Assembly: GCF_019393635.1 (NCBI RefSeq) | Contig: NC_057862.1 | Location: forward strand, 263,204,441-263,268,440 | Direction of reading: 5' to 3' | DNA: 64,000 nucleotides | Source of the DNA: Dromiciops gliroides | Lineage: Eukaryota > Chordata > Mammalia > Microbiotheria > Microbiotheriidae | Shown here: positions 59,067 to 64,000 of the stretch, piece by piece | Numbering within the stretch: position 1 is the stretch's first letter | Layout: every line of letters starts with the position of its first letter | The notes under the pieces: generated by a model | What the model was told of the DNA's origin: nothing | The model's input: the letters and a program-made list of their open reading frames with translations, nothing else | Databases searched by the model: none | Made by a program: the position numbers and the translations under genes

Positions 59067-59213
59067 TTTTTTTTTAGTGAGGCAATTGGGGTTAAGTGAC
59101 TTACCCAGGGCCACACAGCTAGTAAGTGTTAGGTGTCTGAGGCCGGATTTGAACTCAGGTACTCCTGACTCCAGGGCCAGTGCTCTATCCACTGTGCCAC
59201 CTAGCTGCCCCCC
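59067..59213 (-). mobile_element. tRNA-like SINE, antisense
   Basis: Complete copy (agtgaggcaattggggttaa ... gtgccacctagctgcccc) next to the right arm of the inverted repeat. Target-site duplication not resolved. Confidence 0.92.
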
Positions 59214-59217
59214 AAAA

Positions 59218-59437
59218 CCAGGTGCCACACAGTTCCTGAGGTTAATTATCATCTTTATGCTTATGATTTTCAAATCTACTTCTCTGCTGACCACTACTGT
59301 GACAACACCAACTGCTTTTCAGACATCTTAAACAGGAAATTTAATAGACATATTAAACTCAACATGCCCACAACTAAATTCATTACCTTTCCCCCTAAAC
59401 TGTCCCCACTCCTCACTCCTTTCTTTCAGTTGAGATT
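59218..59437. repeat. Right arm of the 220-bp inverted repeat
   Basis: Inverted copy of 57791-58010, an L2 segment, placed inside L1-I ORF1 where L1 sequence is missing. Confidence 0.95.
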
Positions 59438-59441
59438 GTTT

Positions 59442-59490
59442 ACATTTTTTTTGGTTTGCTCTTTTTTCTAATCTATTTTCTAATCTATTA
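59442..59490. repeat. Ectopic copy of a 48-50 bp L1 segment
   Basis: Repeats 60037-60087 (ttggtttgctcttttttc, then a doubled taatctatt) in direct orientation, differing only in T-run length. Confidence 0.93.
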
Positions 59491-60780
59491 TTTATCTTGG
59501 ATTTCAGGTAGTCCAATCATTTTTAAATTATCTCTCCTTGATCTGTTTTCTAGATAAAATTTTTAAAAAGAGATATTTCACATTTCCTTCTTTTGACTTT
59601 TTAAAAATTATTTCTTGATTTCTTATGGCATAATTAGCTTCCACTTGCCCAATTCTAATTTTTAAGGAATTATATTTTTCCAATGAGATTTTGTACTTTT
59701 TTGCCATTTGGTTAATTCTGCTTCTTGGGGAATTTTTTTCTTCAGTTAATTTTTTTGCCTCTTTACCACTTGGCCAATTCTAGTTTTTTTTTTTTTAAGT
59801 GATTTTTCTTCAGTATATTTATTTGTACCTCTTTTACCAAACTATTAATTCTATTTTCATCATTTTATTGTATCACTCTAATTTCTTTTCCTACTTTTTC
59901 CTCTACCACTCTTTCTTTTCCTAGCTCTTTCATAAATTCTTATTAGGCTTGTGTCAATTGGAATTTTTCCTTTGAGGTTTTTCTTGTGATTGTTTTCACT
60001 GAAGTTTGTGTCTTCATCTTCCCTGTCACCATAGTAACATTTTTTTTTTGGTTTGCTCTTTTTTCTAATCTATTTTCTAATCTATTAACTTTATGTTAAA
60101 TGTTGGCCTCTGTTCTTGGGGTGGGGAGGACACTGTCCCAAGCTTCAGGCTTTTTCATGGTTCTATTTTCAGAGTTAGTTCTGGGAGTATGTAAGTTTTC
60201 AGTGCTTTCAAGGTGGTGTGATGCAGAGAGATATGTGGGCTTGCCTGGTCTACACTCTGGTCTTTACCCAAGAAGAACATCTGTTCCCCTGCAGCCAGAA
60301 GTACTAGTGGTCCTGGAACTGTGACCAGGTCCTCTGGTTTTCTGTAGCGACAAGCGCTATTACTCATCTCTATCATGGAATGGAAAGAGGAAACTGTTTA
60401 TGGAAAATGTAACAGTGTTCTGTACTTAGTGCCAGCAAGGGATCCTATATCATCTCTTTTTGATAAGTTTTCTGACTCCCTTGTCATCTCTGGGATGAGA
60501 GGTCCTGAATCTGCTGCTGTCACTGTCAAAGTTCCCTTCAAAGCCGTCTGCTGTTGCTGTTGCTGCCATATATGCTCTAGGCCAGCATCCATCCCAGTGT
60601 CACAGACCTCTTCTTTTGACTTTCTAAATTATCTTGGATTAGAAAAATGTCTCACCCTGACCTTCTGTTGCCTCTTTCCCTCAAAAATTCAATTTGATGC
60701 ATTGTTTTAAACTTGTTTGAAGGGGAATAATAGGAGAGTTCAGTTGGGTTGCTGCCTCTATGCCACCATCTTGGTTCTGC

Positions 60781-60870
60781 CCCCCCCCAATCAATATATG
60801 TATGTATTTATGTATGTATACACACATATATGTATATGCTGTGTGTATATATATGTGTGTGTGTGTATTC
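60781..60870. repeat. C-run and (TATG/TG)n microsatellite
   Basis: Runs of ATGT, CA, TA and TG between L1-I and the next SINE. The two open frames here are repeat translations. Confidence 0.9.
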
Positions 60871-60962
60871 TTATCTTCCCCTATAAATTATTTGAAATTA
60901 TTTGGTTTGGGGAACATATGTTTTAGAGTTGATCAGGAAGCACACAAAAATATAGGTATGAG

Positions 60963-61097
60963 GGGAAGCTAGGTGGCACAGTGGATAAAGCACTGGCCCT
61001 GGATTCAGGAAGACCTAAATTCAAATTCAGCTGACACTAACCAGCTATGTGATCCTGGGCAAGTCACTTAACACTCAATGCCCCACAAAAAACAAAT
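60963..61097 (+). mobile_element. tRNA-like marsupial SINE
   Basis: Head gggaagctaggtggcacag, small deletion before tgacactaaccagc, and a short A-rich tail. Confidence 0.92.
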
Positions 61098-62168
61098 AGA
61101 TATAGGATCATGATATTTTCAAAGCTAAAATCTATTAATATGTGAGCTATTTTTCTTTTTTTTGTAAACTAATAATCGACAAATATATTTATATAGGTTT
61201 ATCTAGATGTATCTGATATATATCTGACATAGCTAGAAGTTAAAATTATAAAAATTGATCATAGGAAAAGAAATTATCTTCTTGTAATATGAAATTTTAA
61301 TCATATGTTACCACAATGACACGTGTACTAAAATGTGCCATTTATGACATAGAAGGATCATAGTAATAGCTGAATATTTTCAAAATAATGTGATAAGCTG
61401 TAATGAAATTAATTTATTCTTATTTTTTGTGACATTAATGATACTATTATTTAGTTGTTTCATAGTTGTTTTTCTTTTATCCTGAATGAGACATTTTCTC
61501 TGTGCTTTCCAAAATGTCTGAGTTATGTTATTTGAGCTTAACCACAGATTGCTGCCACATTAGGGAATAGTTGATATTTTTTCATATTCTGAACATAGCA
61601 CTGCATAAAAATATAGAATTTGCAGCATTAAGATGTGTGATTTACAAAAGAGGATGATTTTATTTGCCAAGGACATAGAAATTTGTAAGCAAAATTAAGC
61701 AAATTACTTCCAAAATGATTATTCATTTTCCAATATTATAAGATTATTAGAGTTATAATATAATAATATAACATTATAAGAGTTAGTCTGCCATTTAGCA
61801 GGGTGTGGATGGTCAAATGGGGGTATAAGAGAAATAATCATAATTCAAGTCACACATAATGTTTTGTAAATTGATGTTATCTTCTAAATCTATTCAAATT
61901 TTGATTAGAACAAATGTACACATTTAAATATGTTTAACTAAGTAGTAAATATCATTATTAATTTGAAAAAGGGGGGGATGTGAGGGGGAAGCCACGCCTT
62001 CATATGGCACATTTCAGTATTTATTTGAAACTTTTCAAAATAGAAAATATAAATATTTGTGGTATTTATATCAGGGAGAACTAGCAGCTATTTCTGTAAA
62101 ATCTACAAAAGGATTTTACTCATCTTTATGCTTCCATCCATTGTTGGGAATGGCTATTCTTTTCTTAC
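61098..62168. other. Unassigned intronic DNA next to the MDGA2 exon
   Basis: AT-rich, with no recognisable repeat or gene. Confidence 0.5.
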
Positions 62169-62299
62169 CTGAAATGAAGTGATTGGATATATATTAACAT
62201 GGGCCTCATTCCAGTGCTGTCCTTTATTTCCACTTGAAGACCATAGTGGATTTTCTATGGTAGTCTGTCCTTTTAAACGCAGATAAACATTTAAAACAC
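62169..62299 (-). CDS. MDGA2: MDGA2 coding exon, middle/end of MAM domain
   Basis: On the minus strand this 131-bp exon is bounded by a ttttag acceptor (ct at 62300-62301 on the plus strand) and a CAG/gtaaga donor. Read with two bases completing a codon from the preceding exon, it encodes 43 residues including [19 protein letters not shown] and [14 protein letters not shown] with no stop. I recognise these as the MAM domain of MDGA2, a neuronal GPI-anchored Ig-superfamily protein that binds neuroligins at the cell surface and limits synapse formation. The exon ends in phase 0 and joins the exon at 22874-22979, which continues the domain exactly. The upstream exon is outside the window. MDGA1 is the nearest alternative, but the wording of the peptide and the next two exons fit MDGA2. 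Confidence 0.93.
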
Positions 62300-62573
62300 C
62301 TAAAAATAACAATAAGATTTTATCTTGCACACTTTATATAAAAAGTAGTAAGGAATTGAAGTTGTATATGCTTTATATGTAGTTTGTTTTTATTTACAAA
62401 GCAAAGCTTTAAAAATGAAGGTATGAACATTTTTTTAAAACTGCAGAAAATCTTTAATGAAGTGATATAGAGAAAACTAATCACATATAAAGGACAGATA
62501 CACACACAGGTACTCCAGCTATATAATGATTATAGCATACAGTAACAAAACTAACAAAGTAGGGAGCAGCAGT

Positions 62574-62732
62574 TGGGGACAGCTAGGTGGTACAGTGGAT
62601 AAAGCACCAGTCCTGGATTCAGAAGGATCTGAGTTCAAATCCGGCCTCAGACACTTGACACTTACTAGCTGTGCGACCTTGGGCAAGTCACTTAACCCTC
62701 ATTGCCCCACCAAAAAAACCACCACACCACAC
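62574..62732 (+). mobile_element. tRNA-like marsupial SINE
   Basis: ggggacagctaggtggtacag to ccccaccaaaaaaacc. tacagtaacaaaa occurs both before (about 62538) and after (about 62738), but 23 extra bases lie between the first copy and the SINE head. Confidence 0.92.
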
Positions 62733-63249
62733 CTAATACAGTAACAAAAATACAGTGGGATTTGTTATTCCTACCTTTTGTTATCTGTTCTTAAAGTTAA
62801 AACATACAGTATTATATAATCTAACAAAAGATAATTTACAAAAGTATATATAGCATATATTATAGGTCATAAAAATTATTTTGTGTGTGTTTTTAACCAT
62901 TCTCGGGAAGAATACCATGTAGTTTATTTGATTTTATGTTCAACATCAATGAAGACAAAAACAATTTAATATTTTATAAAAGAAAATCTTTTAAGTCCAT
63001 AGTAATCACTCTTTGAACTCAAAACACTTATTATTGTACCACTCATGTAAATTATTTCAAACAATTTCTTCCCATTGTATATTTGTAAAAAATTTACCTA
63101 TATGCATACATTTCATGGTTCAACTTGGAGGTGAAAAAACTGAGCATTAAGTAAGGAGGAATGCATGTTTTCACAATTTCTGACCCACATTCTTTATTCT
63201 TTGATCTTATAACAAAATGTTTGATCATTAACATCCCATAAAATGGAAT
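62733..63249. other. Unassigned intronic DNA
   Basis: AT-rich, nothing recognised. Confidence 0.5.
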
Positions 63250-63394
63250 AATGGAAATATCATTAAATTTGGACTAAGAAAGCCTGGATTCTAGTCTCAG
63301 ATTTACAATGTATTAGTTGTGTGACCTTGATCAGAGCAAAACTTCTTTAGGCCTCAGTTTTCTTAGATTAGATGATCTCTGACATGACTTCTTG
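63250..63394 (+). mobile_element. MIR relic
   Basis: agaaagcctggattctagtc, gtgtgaccttgatcagagc and aggcctcagttttcttag follow MIR head and CORE. Confidence 0.7.
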
Positions 63395-63775
63395 GACAGG
63401 TAGTTGGCATAGTGGAGAGAATGCTGAGCCTGGAGTCAGGGAGACTCATTTTCCTGAATTCAAATTTAGTCTCAGACAAATAACTAGCTCTGTGACCCCG
63501 GGCAAGTTATTTGACCCTCTTTTCTTTAGTTTCCTATAAAATGAGGTGGAGAAGGAAATGGCAAACTCTCCTATTATCTTAGGTAAGAAAACAACAAATG
63601 GGATCATTAAGAGTGGGACATGCACCAACCCTGGATTCAGGAGGACCTGAGTTCAAATCCAGCCTCAGATACTTGAAACTTACTAGTTGTGTGACCCTGA
63701 GCAAGTCACTTAACCGTCATTGCCACCCCCCCCCAAAAAAAAAAGTGGGACATGACTGCAAAATGACTGAACAAA
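63395..63775 (+). mobile_element. MAR1-like SINE split by a younger SINE
   Basis: ttggcatagtggagagaatg, gaaggaaatggcaaactctc and the end catgactgcaaaatgactga are parts of one MAR1-like element, with the interruption at 63623-63743. Confidence 0.85.
63623..63743 (+). mobile_element. 5'-truncated tRNA-like SINE inside MAR1
   Basis: Begins caccaaccctggattcagg. Target-site duplication agtgggacatg at 63612-63622 and 63744-63754. Confidence 0.95.
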
Positions 63776-64000
63776 ATTCCTTCTAACTCTAAATCCCAAA
63801 TGATAGTTTGTATAGTTTGGCACTGTTTCTATAGTTTGTACAGTTAGGCATAAATTATCACAATTGCTCAGTAATTTCTTTCATTTAAATGATATAAAAT
63901 GCATATCATCAAAATTTCACATTTCTTTGATGATTCCCTCCTCCCTGTTTTAGTTTTGTTTTTTTTTTCAGTAGAGTACTGGTAGAAGAGACATGTTACT

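Larger units (their letters stand above)
58062..60780 (-). mobile_element. L1-I, minus strand: 5' UTR, ORF1 and spacer
   Basis: On the minus strand the 5' UTR starts gcagaaccaagatggtggca (60780 downward), ORF1 lies about 60060-58440 (YYGDRED-like N-terminus at 60015-60040, RNA-binding part at 59500-59570, ILEQEGKIEIERI at 59000), and the spacer is 58430-58062. No ORF2. Interrupted by SINEs at 58562 and 59067 and by the copied segments at 59218-59490. Confidence 0.75.
12700..64000 (-). other. MDGA2: MDGA2 gene, 3' portion (three exons and introns)
   Basis: Extent of the host transcription unit visible here, from the proposed poly(A) region near 12.7 kb to the window edge. Order on the minus strand: partial intron (62300-64000), exon, 39,189-bp intron (22980-62168), exon, 8,252-bp intron (14622-22873), last exon and 3' UTR. 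The long intron is mostly transposon DNA. The plus-strand L1 pile inside it is antisense to the gene. The 12.7-kb end is an inference from one poly(A) signal; the true end could be lower in the window. Confidence 0.8.

Overview
The window is mammalian, almost certainly marsupial, nuclear DNA. It is AT-rich, has no bacterial-style gene density, and is saturated with a tRNA-like SINE beginning ggcagctaggtggcacagtg that carries a B-box-like gttcaaatcc and an A-rich tail, together with a longer MAR1-like SINE, marsupial-type L1, and old L2 and MIR relics. SINE and LINE family names are from memory and could not be checked against a repeat library.

One host gene is recognisable, on the minus strand: the 3' end of MDGA2 (MAM domain-containing GPI-anchored protein 2, a synaptic neuroligin-binding protein). 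Three consecutive coding exons with consensus splice sites and matching phases lie at 62169-62299, 22874-22979 and 14533-14621. The last encodes the GPI-anchor signal and the stop codon. The introns between them are 39.2 kb and 8.25 kb. Upstream exons lie beyond 64000. About 5 kb below the stop codon (9476-14532) is unusually free of recognisable repeats and probably includes the 3' UTR. A good minus-strand CAATAAAG with a GT-rich downstream element sits near 12.7 kb.

Layout: 1-9.5 kb is intergenic or 3'-flanking DNA with microsatellites, SINEs, an old minus-strand L1 and L2/MIR pieces. 9.5-14.6 kb is the repeat-poor zone and last exon. 15-22.8 kb is an intron full of L2 relics, MIRs, a (GA)n tract and a striking hexanucleotide array. 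The penultimate exon follows at 22.9 kb. The giant intron (23-62 kb) holds more SINE/L2/L1, a 5'-truncated RPS3A processed pseudogene at 27.1 kb, and from 28.3 to 60.8 kb a nested pile of L1 elements, nearly all on the plus strand and so antisense to MDGA2.

The most interesting observations are these. (1) Several L1 copies have 5'UTR, ORF1, inter-ORF spacer and 3' end but lack most or all of ORF2, and three of them carry the same antisense SINE inside the spacer, which looks like a HAL1-like non-autonomous L1 lineage that has co-amplified a captured SINE. (2) A 220-bp inverted repeat with arms about 98% identical, next to a 48-bp local direct copy, looks like a template-switch rearrangement at 57.8-60.1 kb. 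(3) A full-length L1 with a 16-bp target-site duplication contains another L1 inside its ORF1. No intact transposon ORF, CRISPR array, RNA gene or novel protein system is visible. Most open frames in the window are translations of SINEs, microsatellites or decayed L1.
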